NCBI GenBank assembly: GCA_022826045.1
Contig: JAJDVQ010000016.1
Location: forward strand, 1-35,135
Direction of reading: 5' to 3'
DNA length: 35,135 nucleotides
DNA from: Acidimicrobiia bacterium
GTDB lineage: Bacteria; Actinomycetota; Acidimicrobiia; Acidimicrobiales; Poriferisodalaceae
The position numbers were made by a program, and so were the translations under genes. The notes under the pieces are model-generated. The model made no database searches. It worked only from the letters and a program-made list of their open reading frames with translations, and had not been told where the DNA came from. The first letter of the stretch is position 1, and every line of letters begins with the position of its first letter. Positions 7,820-15,719 of the stretch are shown piece by piece.

Positions 7820-9064
7820 GTGGAACGACCGCTCGAAGACGTGCTCGTGCTGGATCTGACCCGCGCCGTGGCGGGGCCGATCACCGGTCGCCTGCTGGCC
7901 GATCTGGGCGCTCGCGTCGTGAAGGTCGAGCCTCCAGATGCCGACCTCACCAGGTTCATCGTTCCCAACGTCGACGGGTTCTCGCCCTACTTCGCCCAGT
8001 TCAACGTGGGCAAGGAGTGCATCTCGCTTGACCTGACCCAGCCCGCCGGCCGCGACGTGCTGCTGTCGATGGTCCCCAAGGCCGACATCGTGCTGGAGAA
8101 CTACCGGCCGGGAGTGCTCGACAAGCTGGGGCTGGGCTACGACGTGCTCAGCGATATCAACCCCGGCATCATCGTGGCGTCGGTCTCGGGCTGGGGGCAC
8201 GGCAACAGTCGCAGCGGCCGGGGAGCGTTCGCGTCGGTGCTGCACGCTGAGGCCGGCGTGACCGAGATGGTCTCCCGGCGGCGGGGCGGGGATGCCTACC
8301 GCAACGACCCGATGTCGCATGCCGACACCTACACCGGGCTGCATGCACTGGGCGCCGTTCTGGCGGCGCTTCACATGCGTGTGCGGACCGGGCGCGGCCA
8401 GACCGTCGAGGTGTCCATGGCCGAGAGCACGCTCATGTGCAACGACCAGGCAGCGACCGACCTGACCGGCCAGGATCCGCTGATCGGTTTCAAGGGCGGG
8501 CAGAACTGGGCAGCGGTGTACGCGCTGTCGAACGGCCGCCACGTCACGGTGACGCTCGACCTGACTGCCAACTTCGGCTTCAAGGTGATCGCGGCGGCGA
8601 TGAACCGGCCGGACCTGCGCGAAGACCCCCGTTTCGCGCGCATCGAGGACCGTGTGCTGCATCGTGACGAGATCGAGGCCATCTTCGGTGAGTGGGTAAG
8701 CCAATTCGACAGCGCCGAGGCTGTCGAGGCGTCGATCGGCGTGAAATCGGTGATGGCGGCAGAAGTGCGCACCGTGGCTGAACTCGCCGCAACCGACTGG
8801 GCAGCCGAGCGCGGTGCGTTCGTTGACATCGTGGGAGGCGAAGCCGCCGCACCGATGACGGTTCCGCAGTCGCCGTGGCGCTTCAGGGCGGCCGATGCCG
8901 GTGTGGCGCCGGGAGCGGTTGCCGGTGACCGGGGTCAGCACAATCGCGAGGTGCTGCGCGATCTCGCCGGCCTCGACGACGGAGCGATCGATGCGCTCGA
9001 AGACCAGGGCATCGTGTCCGCCGGCGAGGCAATCCGCCGCCCGAGCGCTCCGGGGCGTCGGTAG
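7820..9064 (+). CDS. CaiB/BaiF family (class III) CoA-transferase
   Basis: A 414-residue family III CoA-transferase, which moves CoA between carboxylic acids. It starts EDVLVLDLTRAVAGPITGRL, continues with LLADLGARVVKVEPP and FNVGKECISLDL, and has the catalytic Asp at residue 169 in SHADTYTGLHA, the position known from formyl-CoA transferase. ENYRPGVLDKLGLGY and GRGQTVEVSMAEST are further family blocks. The GTG at 7820 gives the standard N-terminus; no ribosome binding site is evident. It is 113 bases downstream of the MFS gene and likely acts on the same substrate. It converges with the LLM gene, with about 40 bases between stops. Confidence 0.9.
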   Translation: MERPLEDVLVLDLTRAVAGPITGRLLADLGARVVKVEPPDADLTRFIVPNVDGFSPYFAQFNVGKECISLDLTQPAGRDVLLSMVPKADIVLENYRPGVLDKLGLGYDVLSDINPGIIVASVSGWGHGNSRSGRGAFASVLHAEAGVTEMVSRRRGGDAYRNDPMSHADTYTGLHALGAVLAALHMRVRTGRGQTVEVSMAESTLMCNDQAATDLTGQDPLIGFKGGQNWAAVYALSNGRHVTVTLDLTANFGFKVIAAAMNRPDLREDPRFARIEDRVLHRDEIEAIFGEWVSQFDSAEAVEASIGVKSVMAAEVRTVAELAATDWAAERGAFVDIVGGEAAAPMTVPQSPWRFRAADAGVAPGAVAGDRGQHNREVLRDLAGLDDGAIDALEDQGIVSAGEAIRRPSAPGRR

Positions 9065-9106
9065 TCCGGCCATCACGCCCGATCCCGGCTGGGCTCGGTT
9101 CAGCGT

Positions 9107-9958
9107 TCAGTTCAGGATCGTCGAGCCGATGTGGTCGACGAAGGCGGCGATCTCGTCGACGGTCTGGCCGTTGGGCAGCAGCACGAGACGGTCTACGCCC
9201 ATCTCGGCGAATCGCTCGACCATCTCCGGCGTCGGCCTCACCCGGGGCGTGACCGTGATCTCCAGCCTGCCGAGTTCGGCGGGGCGGTCGTAGCGGGCGC
9301 CTGCCTCCGACAGACCGTCGATGCAGCGCTGCGTGGCGTCGTAGTCGAGCGCGAACCCGTACCAGCCCTCGCTCATCGTGACCGATCGGCGGTAGGCGGG
9401 CGCGGTGTGGCCGCCCATCACCACTGGCGGGCCCGGCTGTTGGACCGGCCTCGGACGAGCCTGCACGTTCGAGAACTTCACGAACTCACCGTCGTACGCC
9501 GGCGCGTCCATCGACCAGATGGCCCGCATGGCCTCGATGTACTCCTCGGTGCGGCGGGCACGGTCTTCCATCGGGATGCCCAGCGCCTCGAACTCCGGGC
9601 CGAGGTAGCCGACGCCCACGCCGAACAGCAGCCGCCCGCCCGACAGCACGTCCACGCTGGCCAGCTCTTTGGCCAGCACCAGCGGATTGCGCTGGGGAAC
9701 AATGATGATGCCGGTGCCCAGCTTGATCTCGCTGGTGAGCGCCGCGACGTACGCGAGCGCGACGGCGGGGTCGAGCATCGGATGCAACGGCGGCAGCGGC
9801 GACGGCGGCGCCTGCGGGTCGGGCAGCACCACGTGCTCCCCCGTCCACACCGACTCGAAGCCGGCTTGCTCGGCGGCCACGGCGATGCGGCCGGCGCCCT
9901 CGGCGCCGGCGGCATCGCCCAGCGCCCCCATGTTGATCTGAAACAGACCGATCTTCAT
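9107..9958 (-). CDS. LLM class F420-dependent oxidoreductase
   Basis: A 283-residue protein of the luciferase-like TIM-barrel family. It begins MKIGLFQINMG, followed by GFESVWTGEHVVLPD, TSEIKLGTGIIIVPQRNPL, LASVDVLSGGRLLFGVGVGY, the helix RTEEYIEAMRAIW, and PPVVMGGHT near the phosphate-binding site. Such proteins use F420 or FMN to oxidise or reduce varied small molecules; F420 is assumed from the actinobacterial setting. A GGGAG ribosome binding site precedes the ATG. It lies 49 bases downstream of a second LLM gene on the same strand and is probably co-transcribed. The substrate is unknown. Confidence 0.88.
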   Translation of the reverse strand: MKIGLFQINMGALGDAAGAEGAGRIAVAAEQAGFESVWTGEHVVLPDPQAPPSPLPPLHPMLDPAVALAYVAALTSEIKLGTGIIIVPQRNPLVLAKELASVDVLSGGRLLFGVGVGYLGPEFEALGIPMEDRARRTEEYIEAMRAIWSMDAPAYDGEFVKFSNVQARPRPVQQPGPPVVMGGHTAPAYRRSVTMSEGWYGFALDYDATQRCIDGLSEAGARYDRPAELGRLEITVTPRVRPTPEMVERFAEMGVDRLVLLPNGQTVDEIAAFVDHIGSTILN

Positions 9959-10007
9959 CCTGTTCTCCCGTCGTCGGAGTGTCGTCTGGTGTGGTGTTGC
10001 GCTGCCG

Positions 10008-10910
10008 TCAGCGGAAGTTGGGTGCTACCTCGTTGATGAACAGGTCCATGGAGTGCTTCTTGGCATCCATGGGGCCGAAGGTGAAGTCGGGGATGATCAG
10101 CTCGTCGACGCCGACCTGCCGGTACTGCTCGACGACCTCGCTGACCTCGTCGGGAGTGCCGACGATGGTGGCCCGGCCCAGGTCCATGGACCGGAAGCGG
10201 TCCAGCTTCGCCGAGTCCTCGTGGATGAACAGCAGCGCGCACGCCGACCGGCTGATCTCGCCGGGGTCGCGGCCGATCGCCTCGCAGTGCCCGTCGAGTA
10301 CCGAGCACAGTTCGGCGATGTCATCGGGCATACCCCAGTAGTTCCATTCGGTGGCCCAGCGAGCAGTGGTCCGCAGCGTGCGCTTCCGACCGCCCCCGCC
10401 GATCAGCAGCGGGACCGGTGACTGCACCGGCTTGGGGTCGAGCGGCGCCCCGGCCACCGTGTAGTGCTCGCCGTCGAAGTTCGTGCGTGTGTTGCCGAGC
10501 AGCGAGCTGATGATCTCGACGGCCTCGTCGAAGCGATCCATGCGGCTGCGCAGCGTGCCGAAATCGAATCCGTAGGCCTCGTGCTCGTTCTCCTGCCATC
10601 CGGCGCCGATGCCCAGCACCACCCGGCCGCCCGACAGGTGGTCGATCGTTGTGGCGATCTTGGCCGTGAGCGCCGGGTTGCGGTAGGTGTTGCCGGCCAC
10701 GAGCGGGCCGAGACGCACCCGGGGCACTGCTACCGCAAGCGCCGCGAGCACCGACCACGCCTCGTGGACCGGCTGGTCCACGTTCTCCTCGTTGGGCATG
10801 AAGTGGTCGGCAAACCACAACCCGTCCCAGCCAGTGGCCTCGGCGTGCTGGCAGCACTCGATGACCGCCGAGGTCTCTTGGTCGTTCTTCGTCCAGAATC
10901 CGAATCGCAT
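10008..10910 (-). CDS. LLM class F420-dependent oxidoreductase
   Basis: A 300-residue luciferase-like oxidoreductase beginning MRFGFWTKNDQETSAVIECC. It has GLWFADHFMPN, VRLGPLVAGNTYRNPALTAK, LSGGRVVLGIGAGWQENEHE and PVPLLIGGGGRKRTLR, all standard for the LLM/F420 group. The frame is open upstream to 10982, but the ATG at 10910 matches the conserved N-terminus. It is first in a two-gene unit with the LLM gene at 9107-9958. The two differ in sequence throughout, so they are not a recent duplication. Substrate unknown. Confidence 0.87.
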   Translation of the reverse strand: MRFGFWTKNDQETSAVIECCQHAEATGWDGLWFADHFMPNEENVDQPVHEAWSVLAALAVAVPRVRLGPLVAGNTYRNPALTAKIATTIDHLSGGRVVLGIGAGWQENEHEAYGFDFGTLRSRMDRFDEAVEIISSLLGNTRTNFDGEHYTVAGAPLDPKPVQSPVPLLIGGGGRKRTLRTTARWATEWNYWGMPDDIAELCSVLDGHCEAIGRDPGEISRSACALLFIHEDSAKLDRFRSMDLGRATIVGTPDEVSEVVEQYRQVGVDELIIPDFTFGPMDAKKHSMDLFINEVAPNFR

Positions 10911-11000
10911 CGGGACAGCCTGCCATCCAGAGATCGCGTTCGCGGAGTGTGGGAATGGCCGTCCGTCGGCCGCTCGGGCCACGGCTTCGCCCTGAGCTTC

Positions 11001-11054
11001 CCGCTCTAGCTCGCTGCGTTCGCGGGCCGCTCGGGCCCGGGGCTCAGCCTCTAG
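11001..11054 (-). repeat. Inverted intergenic repeat, copy A (3' side of cinA)
   Basis: On the minus strand this begins at the cinA stop codon with CTAGAGGCTGAGCCCCGG and runs about 54 bases. A copy that is roughly 85 percent identical by eye lies in the opposite orientation at 12530-12582, just outside the cinA start. GC-rich, with the core GAGCGGCCCGCG. Confidence 0.75.
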
Positions 11055-12517
11055 CGGCGGCCGGTGAGTGTGAGGCGCAGCAGATTGAGCGCCGAGATGG
11101 CGCTGTAGTCGGCGAGCCGCTCGCGGTCACCGGGCAGGCGGATCTCGTCGGCCTTGTCGCGGTGAGGGACTGCGGGAAGATCGCCACGCGCCGGCTGCGC
11201 CGAGATCGACACTGCCAGGAACGCCGTGCCGAAGGGATGCTCAGGAGTGGCGGCGGCACGGTCTTCGATCGCCGTGACCGCGAGGCCCACGCTGGCACCG
11301 GTGCGCAGGCGGGCCGCACGGGCGAGCGCCTCGGCGCCGGCGGCCGACGCGAGGGGCGGCACGAGGTCATCGCCCAGCGGCGAGACCTCCGCCGAGCCGG
11401 CGTGCAGCATGTACTCCGTGAGGTGCTCTGAGCGGGCCACGATGCCGCCCGCGAAGGTGCGCGGGCCGGTCCCGCCGTCGGACTGGTCGGTGTCGCCGGC
11501 AGGCGCCAGTCCAGGATCGCCGAGCTTGGCGCCGCCCGGCGCACGGCCAGTGCGCATCGCCGCCTCCGCCGACGACAGGCGATTGGCCATCCGCCCGCCG
11601 GTGATGGTCTCGGCGACACCTAGCGTCAAGCCCAGCCGGTCCAGCTCGGCCAGCACGGCCGACTCCATGTTGTCGTCGTCGTAGGCGAAGACCAGGTCGC
11701 CGAGCAGCGGCTCAAGCACCACCTGCTCGGCCTCGATCAGGCGCCACGCCTCGGCCGAGTCAGCACCCTTAGCAGTGATCCGCACCTTGATGCCCTCGAT
11801 GCCGCTGGCCAGGAACGCCAAGGTCGGGTTGCCAGCTTCGTCCAGCTCGTCGATGCGGCCGGCCAGCATCTCGGCCAAACCCGATTCGCTCTGGCCCCAC
11901 GTGCGCAGCACCCGGCTCTCGATGGTTGCGCTGACACCGGCGCGCCGCTGCAGGTCGCCCAGCACGGTGCCGTTCATCATCTCGCGCATCTCATACGGCA
12001 CACCGGGCACGACGTACACCACGCGGTCGAGTACCTCCGCCCCGTCCGGCGGCTCAGCGCCGGGAGCGACGGCCCCGGTGCCCTGCACCCAGCGAATGGG
12101 CGCCACCAGGCCGGGCGCAGTGCCGGGCTGCTGCGGGATCGGCGACGCGCCGACGGGAACCATGGCCTGGCGCAGGTTGTTCTCGGGCATCGGGCGGCTG
12201 CGGCTTGCGAACATCGCCCGGATTCGCTCGGCGATGCGCTCGTCGAGCACCAGCTCGACCCCCATCACCGACGCCAGCACCTCACGGGTGATGTCGTCTT
12301 GGGTGGGCCCCAGGCCGCCGCACACGATGACGGAGTCGCTGCGGTCGAGTGCCAGCCGGAACGCGTCTTCGATGCGATCCCAGTTGTCCCCCACCTTGGT
12401 CTGGTAGTGGCTGTCGATGCCGGCCAGGGCGAGCTGCTCGCCCATCCACGAGGAGTTCGTGTCGACGATCTGGCCCAGCAATAACTCGGTGCCCACAGCG
12501 ACGATCTCTGTCTTCAC
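11051..12517 (-). CDS. cinA: CinA-like protein (MoCF/COG1058 domain plus divergent PncC-like domain)
   Basis: A 488-residue CinA-type protein, longer than the usual 410-430. The N-terminal MoCF-like domain is well kept: EIVAVGTELLLGQIVDTNS, VIVCGGLGPTQDDITREVLA and VVYVVPGVPYEMREMM. It contains an inserted Pro/Gly-rich loop. The C-terminal domain should be nicotinamide-nucleotide amidase. Its usual ESCTGG is ETITGG here, replacing the serine, and the usual TGIAGPGGG loop reads TAIEDRAAA. A low-complexity insertion lies between (about residues 323-350). The amidase activity is therefore doubtful. The start is GTG. It lies downstream of pgsA on the same strand, the common actinobacterial order, but recA is about 10 kb away. 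Confidence 0.85.
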   Translation of the reverse strand: MKTEIVAVGTELLLGQIVDTNSSWMGEQLALAGIDSHYQTKVGDNWDRIEDAFRLALDRSDSVIVCGGLGPTQDDITREVLASVMGVELVLDERIAERIRAMFASRSRPMPENNLRQAMVPVGASPIPQQPGTAPGLVAPIRWVQGTGAVAPGAEPPDGAEVLDRVVYVVPGVPYEMREMMNGTVLGDLQRRAGVSATIESRVLRTWGQSESGLAEMLAGRIDELDEAGNPTLAFLASGIEGIKVRITAKGADSAEAWRLIEAEQVVLEPLLGDLVFAYDDDNMESAVLAELDRLGLTLGVAETITGGRMANRLSSAEAAMRTGRAPGGAKLGDPGLAPAGDTDQSDGGTGPRTFAGGIVARSEHLTEYMLHAGSAEVSPLGDDLVPPLASAAGAEALARAARLRTGASVGLAVTAIEDRAAATPEHPFGTAFLAVSISAQPARGDLPAVPHRDKADEIRLPGDRERLADYSAISALNLLRLTLTGRR

Positions 12518-12525
12518 AAGCGGTG

Positions 12526-12531
12526 ACCCTA
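12526..12531 (-). promoter_or_regulatory. Candidate -10 element of cinA
   Basis: TAGGGT on the minus strand lies eight bases upstream of the cinA GTG, so a transcript from it would be leaderless or nearly so. It overlaps the edge of repeat copy B. No clear -35 is seen. Confidence 0.35.
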
Positions 12532-12582
12532 GAGGCTGAGCCCCGGCCCAAGCGGCCCGTGAGCGGAGCGAACAAGAGCGAG
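12530..12582 (+). repeat. Inverted intergenic repeat, copy B (5' side of cinA)
   Basis: Plus-strand copy of the element at 11001-11054. It shares CTAGAGGCTGAGCCCCGG, then aligns with one gap and several substitutions through AGCGGCCCGTGAGCGGAGCG. It fills much of the 96-base gap between pgsA and cinA. Confidence 0.75.
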
Positions 12583-12613
12583 AAACACGGCTCCAAGCCG
12601 TGGCTCGTCCGGT

Positions 12614-13216
12614 TCAGCCGGAAGTGTCGTCGCCAAGCTGCGCGGCCGCCACGCCACGAGCCGACCGAAGGTATGACCAGCCGGTCCACGCAGTGAGCGC
12701 GACCGCCAGCCACAGCGTGAGCGTGGCGACCCAGTGGGCATTGGTGGCCAGCGGCGGCATGACCGCGAAGCCGATGGCCCAGAGCTGTACGAACGTCTTC
12801 CACTTGGCGAGCTTGGTCGCCGGCACCGTGATGCCTCGGCGGCCGGCGCGTGACCGGTAGGCGCTGATCAGCAGCTCCCGTGCCGCGATGACGATCACCG
12901 GGACAGCGTGGAATTGGCCGTTCCACACGAGCGCCGCCATGCCGCCGAGCACCAGCACCTTGTCGGCCAGCGGGTCCAGGAACGCGCCCGCACGCGTCGT
13001 GCCGTGTCGGCGGGCCAGCCAGCCGTCGAGGTAGTCGGTCATGGCGATGGCGAAACCGACGACGAACGTCAGCCAGCGGGCCTCGTCGGTCCGCACGATC
13101 ATCCAGATGAACACCGGCGAGGCCGCAATCCGGGCGACCGTCACCAAGTTGGCCGGCGTCGCCAGCGCCGTCGGCCCGAACGCCGGGGGCGCGTCCTCCC
13201 CATCCGGAACCGCCAT
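12614..13216 (-). CDS. pgsA: CDP-diacylglycerol-glycerol-3-phosphate 3-phosphatidyltransferase-like protein
   Basis: A 200-residue integral membrane CDP-alcohol phosphatidyltransferase, predicted to make phosphatidylglycerol phosphate from CDP-diacylglycerol. The catalytic signature is DYLDGWLARRHGTTRAGAFL followed by DPLAD, with Asp61, Asp64, Asp81 and Asp85 as metal ligands and base; AR and G are separated by seven residues rather than the usual eight. TPANLVTVARIAASPVF is the expected N-terminal amphipathic region and first membrane segment, and several more hydrophobic helices follow. Synteny with cinA supports pgsA, though other CDP-alcohol transferases share the motif. TAACCT nine bases before the ATG could be a -10 element for a nearly leaderless message. 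Confidence 0.87.
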   Translation of the reverse strand: MAVPDGEDAPPAFGPTALATPANLVTVARIAASPVFIWMIVRTDEARWLTFVVGFAIAMTDYLDGWLARRHGTTRAGAFLDPLADKVLVLGGMAALVWNGQFHAVPVIVIAARELLISAYRSRAGRRGITVPATKLAKWKTFVQLWAIGFAVMPPLATNAHWVATLTLWLAVALTAWTGWSYLRSARGVAAAQLGDDTSG

Positions 13217-13334
13217 TGCCCAGCGAGGTTACGCGCGCCGACCCGCAACGGCGTGGCCCTCAATGGACGCTGCGACTCTGCCGCGACCGACTGGGATCAG
13301 CAGCGGCTCCGGGAGCCGGGCACGGCGGTCCACC

Positions 13335-13340
13335 TAGTAT
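13335..13340 (+). promoter_or_regulatory. -10 element of the aminotransferase gene (leaderless)
   Basis: TAGTAT is followed after six bases by the GTG start at 13347, placing the likely first transcribed base on the start codon. Confidence 0.55.
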
Positions 13341-13346
13341 CGGCAC

Positions 13347-14432
13347 GTGGCGCTGCGGACGGTCTCTGAGAATGGCTCGGGGAATGGCGACGCTGCCGCA
13401 CCAGACGAGCCCGGCGGCAGGCTGCGCCCGGCCCAGCAGATCCTGAGTGCTGCCCAGGCTGTGGAGCGCATGGCCGCTCGACGCCAGGGCAAGCGCGGCT
13501 GCTACGCGATGTTCAGCTCCTACCTGGGCGGCGTCGTCACCGACCCCACTGTGATGACGGTGCCGCTCGACGATCACATGGTTCACCGGGGCCACGGCGT
13601 CTTCGACACGTGCTCGCTGGTGAACGGCCGGCTGTACCGGCTCGGCATCCACATCGATCGGCTGCTTGCGAGCGCGGCGGGTGCCCGCCTCAAGGTCCCG
13701 TGGTCGCGCGACGAGCTCATCCAGATGGTCGCCGACACCGCGGCAGCCTCCGGTGCCCGCAACGCCATCGTCCGCTACTGGCTGACGGCGGGCCCGGGCG
13801 GGTTCTCGTTCATGCCGGCCGAGTGCGAGGAGCCGTGCTTCTACTGCGTCGTGCTCGACCCGATGAGCTTCGGCGATGGAGGCTTCGACCCGATGCGGGA
13901 CGGCTTCCGCGAAGCGACGGTGCGCGAGACGCCCCAGAAGCCGCCGCTGCTGGCCCAGATCAAGTCGAACAACTACCTGCTGAACGTCCTGACCCACCTC
14001 GAGGCGGCCGACGGCGGCGGCACGTTCGGCATCATCGTGGACGACGACGGCTTCATCGCGGAAGCCTGCGTGCTGAACGTGTGCAGCGTGAGCCACGACG
14101 GCGTCTTCGTGACTCCCCCGTTCGAGGGCATCCTGCACGGCACCACCATGCGGCGCCTGCTGGATCTGGCCAGGGGGCCGCTCAACGACGAAGGGCTGCT
14201 GCGCGGCGTGGAACAGCGCCCACTGCGGGCCGACGAGGCGCGAGCAGGTGCGGAGCTCATCATGTCCGGTGGCGACACACACGTCTTCCCGGTCGTGGAG
14301 TGGGACGGCGCTCCGATCGGCAACGGCGCGGTCGGCCCTGTGGCGAAGCGGCTGCACGAGCTCATCACCTCTGAGACCGAAGCAGGCGAAGGCTCACCCG
14401 AGGATTTCATCGAAGTGCAGTACGCCAACTGA
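13347..14432 (+). CDS. Class IV PLP-dependent aminotransferase
   Basis: A 361-residue fold-type IV PLP enzyme, the family of branched-chain and D-amino acid aminotransferases and aminodeoxychorismate lyase. The N-terminal part has VPLDDHMVHRGHGVFDTCSL. The Schiff-base lysine is Lys206 in LLAQIKSNNYLLNVL. The cofactor-phosphate regions are FIAEACVLNVCSV and PFEGILHGTTMRRLL. About 45 N-terminal residues precede the family fold and look disordered. The GTG start is supported by TAGTAT exactly six bases upstream. Substrate preference cannot be fixed; resemblance is to eukaryote-like D-amino acid/branched-chain enzymes. It is divergent from pgsA and immediately precedes the defence island. Confidence 0.87.
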   Translation: MALRTVSENGSGNGDAAAPDEPGGRLRPAQQILSAAQAVERMAARRQGKRGCYAMFSSYLGGVVTDPTVMTVPLDDHMVHRGHGVFDTCSLVNGRLYRLGIHIDRLLASAAGARLKVPWSRDELIQMVADTAAASGARNAIVRYWLTAGPGGFSFMPAECEEPCFYCVVLDPMSFGDGGFDPMRDGFREATVRETPQKPPLLAQIKSNNYLLNVLTHLEAADGGGTFGIIVDDDGFIAEACVLNVCSVSHDGVFVTPPFEGILHGTTMRRLLDLARGPLNDEGLLRGVEQRPLRADEARAGAELIMSGGDTHVFPVVEWDGAPIGNGAVGPVAKRLHELITSETEAGEGSPEDFIEVQYAN

Positions 14433-14455
14433 ACAAATTGATGCTCGTCGCTAGC

Positions 14456-14461
14456 TACGGT
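14456..14461 (+). promoter_or_regulatory. Candidate -10 element upstream of the ATPase gene
   Basis: TACGGT lies six bases before a GTG at 14468, the same spacing seen at four other genes in the window. It would start a leaderless message reading the short ORF and then the ATPase. Confidence 0.4.
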
Positions 14462-14467
14462 ACGAAC

Positions 14468-14515
14468 GTGAGTCGCACGGCCACCACGTGTCAAACGGCT
14501 AGCCGCAACCGGTAG
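14468..14515 (+). CDS. Possible 15-residue leader peptide
   Basis: GTG at 14468 opens MSRTATTCQTASRNR and stops at TAG 14513-14515, five bases before the ATPase GTG at 14521. Because it would begin at the transcript 5' end, translation of the ATPase may depend on reinitiation after this peptide. Codon content is uninformative and conservation is unknown. Confidence 0.25.
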   Translation: MSRTATTCQTASRNR

Positions 14516-14520
14516 TTCAC

Positions 14521-15711
14521 GTGTCCCGTCCGATGCTCACCAAGCTGACGGCCAAGCGGTTTCGCTCGCTCGCCGATGTCGAATTGCCCCTCAGTCGATT
14601 CTCGGTGCTCGTCGGCCCCAATGGCTCGGGCAAGACCAACGTCCTGAACGTGCTGCGATTCCTGGCATCGACGGTCCGCTTCGACCTTGCTGCCGCCATT
14701 GATGAGTGGGGAGGATTCGAGTTCATCCGACGACAGGACAACCCATCCAAGACGGAACGGGTGGTGCTGGGTGTCGAAGGAAACGTGACCCGCTACGCAA
14801 GTGCAGGCGCCCCCGACGAATACCAACTGGCATTCGGTCAGACTCCACGCGGCGCGCTGAGCCGTAGAGAGACATTCTCGTTCAAGCGTGTCAAGGGCCA
14901 GGGTCGTCGCATCACCGTCTCGGGTCAGAAAGTCGAGATTGTTCGAGACGATCCGGGTGACCATGAGCCGACCACTCGCCGCCTTGCAGACCCGCAAACC
15001 ACGGGCCTAGCGACGCTTCCCGACTGGTCCGACGAAGAAGGCGGCGAAGGCATCCGCTCCTTGGCACGATTTCTCACGGACATCCGGGTCTTGGAGCCAG
15101 ACATGATGGCCGCCCGGCAACCGTCCCGAATCATCCGAGGGACTCTCGCGGACGATGCCAGCAATCTGGCCTCGGTACTGCACCATCTGTCGCAGGAGGC
15201 ACCTGACACGTTCTCGATCCTCGTAGACGAGGTGCGCGACTGCCTGCCGGGTCTCGAGGGCATTGAGTTCGAACCAGTCGGCGGCGCCAGTCGCGGCGTG
15301 GCCGTGATGCTGCGCGAGCAGGGTGTCCGCGCACCGATCGACTTGGCCGACGCATCATTCGGCACCATACGGCTGCTTGCACTGCTGGCTGCGCTGCATG
15401 AACCAGACCCGCCCCCGTTCACGGCGATCGAGGAAGCCGATCACGGGCTGCATCCCTACGCGCTCGACTTGCTCGTCGAACGAATGAGGGCTGCTTCCCA
15501 GCACACACAACTGCTCGTCACGACACACGCTCCCACCTTCGTCAACCGCCTTCGACCAGGCGAACTAGTTGTGTGTGACCGAGACGCCGAAACGGGCGCT
15601 TCGCTCATTCCCTGTATCCCGAGCGGCAAGCTGCGACGGGTGGCCCTCAAGTCCAAGCTGGGCCTCGGTGAACTCTGGTTCGGCGGCGCCCTCGGTGGCG
15701 TTCCCGACTGA
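14521..15711 (+). CDS. SMC/RecF-like AAA ATPase (AAA_21), candidate defence protein
   Basis: A 396-residue ABC-type ATPase of the OLD/RecF kind. It starts LTKLTAKRFRSLADVELPL with Walker A VGPNGSGKTN (residues 31-40). Later come an ABC-signature-like DASFGTIRLLALLAAL, Walker B with the catalytic acid in FTAIEEADHGLHP (about 300-312), and the H-loop LLVTTHAPTF with His336. There is no TOPRIM domain in this chain; instead a TOPRIM-like partner gene follows eight bases downstream. Pairs of such ATPases with a TOPRIM or related nuclease are known in OLD-like and PARIS-type phage defence. GTG 14521 is used; ATG 14533 is an alternative. No ribosome binding site is evident, and a short leader ORF ends just upstream. 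Confidence 0.82.
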   Translation: MSRPMLTKLTAKRFRSLADVELPLSRFSVLVGPNGSGKTNVLNVLRFLASTVRFDLAAAIDEWGGFEFIRRQDNPSKTERVVLGVEGNVTRYASAGAPDEYQLAFGQTPRGALSRRETFSFKRVKGQGRRITVSGQKVEIVRDDPGDHEPTTRRLADPQTTGLATLPDWSDEEGGEGIRSLARFLTDIRVLEPDMMAARQPSRIIRGTLADDASNLASVLHHLSQEAPDTFSILVDEVRDCLPGLEGIEFEPVGGASRGVAVMLREQGVRAPIDLADASFGTIRLLALLAALHEPDPPPFTAIEEADHGLHPYALDLLVERMRAASQHTQLLVTTHAPTFVNRLRPGELVVCDRDAETGASLIPCIPSGKLRRVALKSKLGLGELWFGGALGGVPD

Positions 15712-15719
15712 GCCGACAG

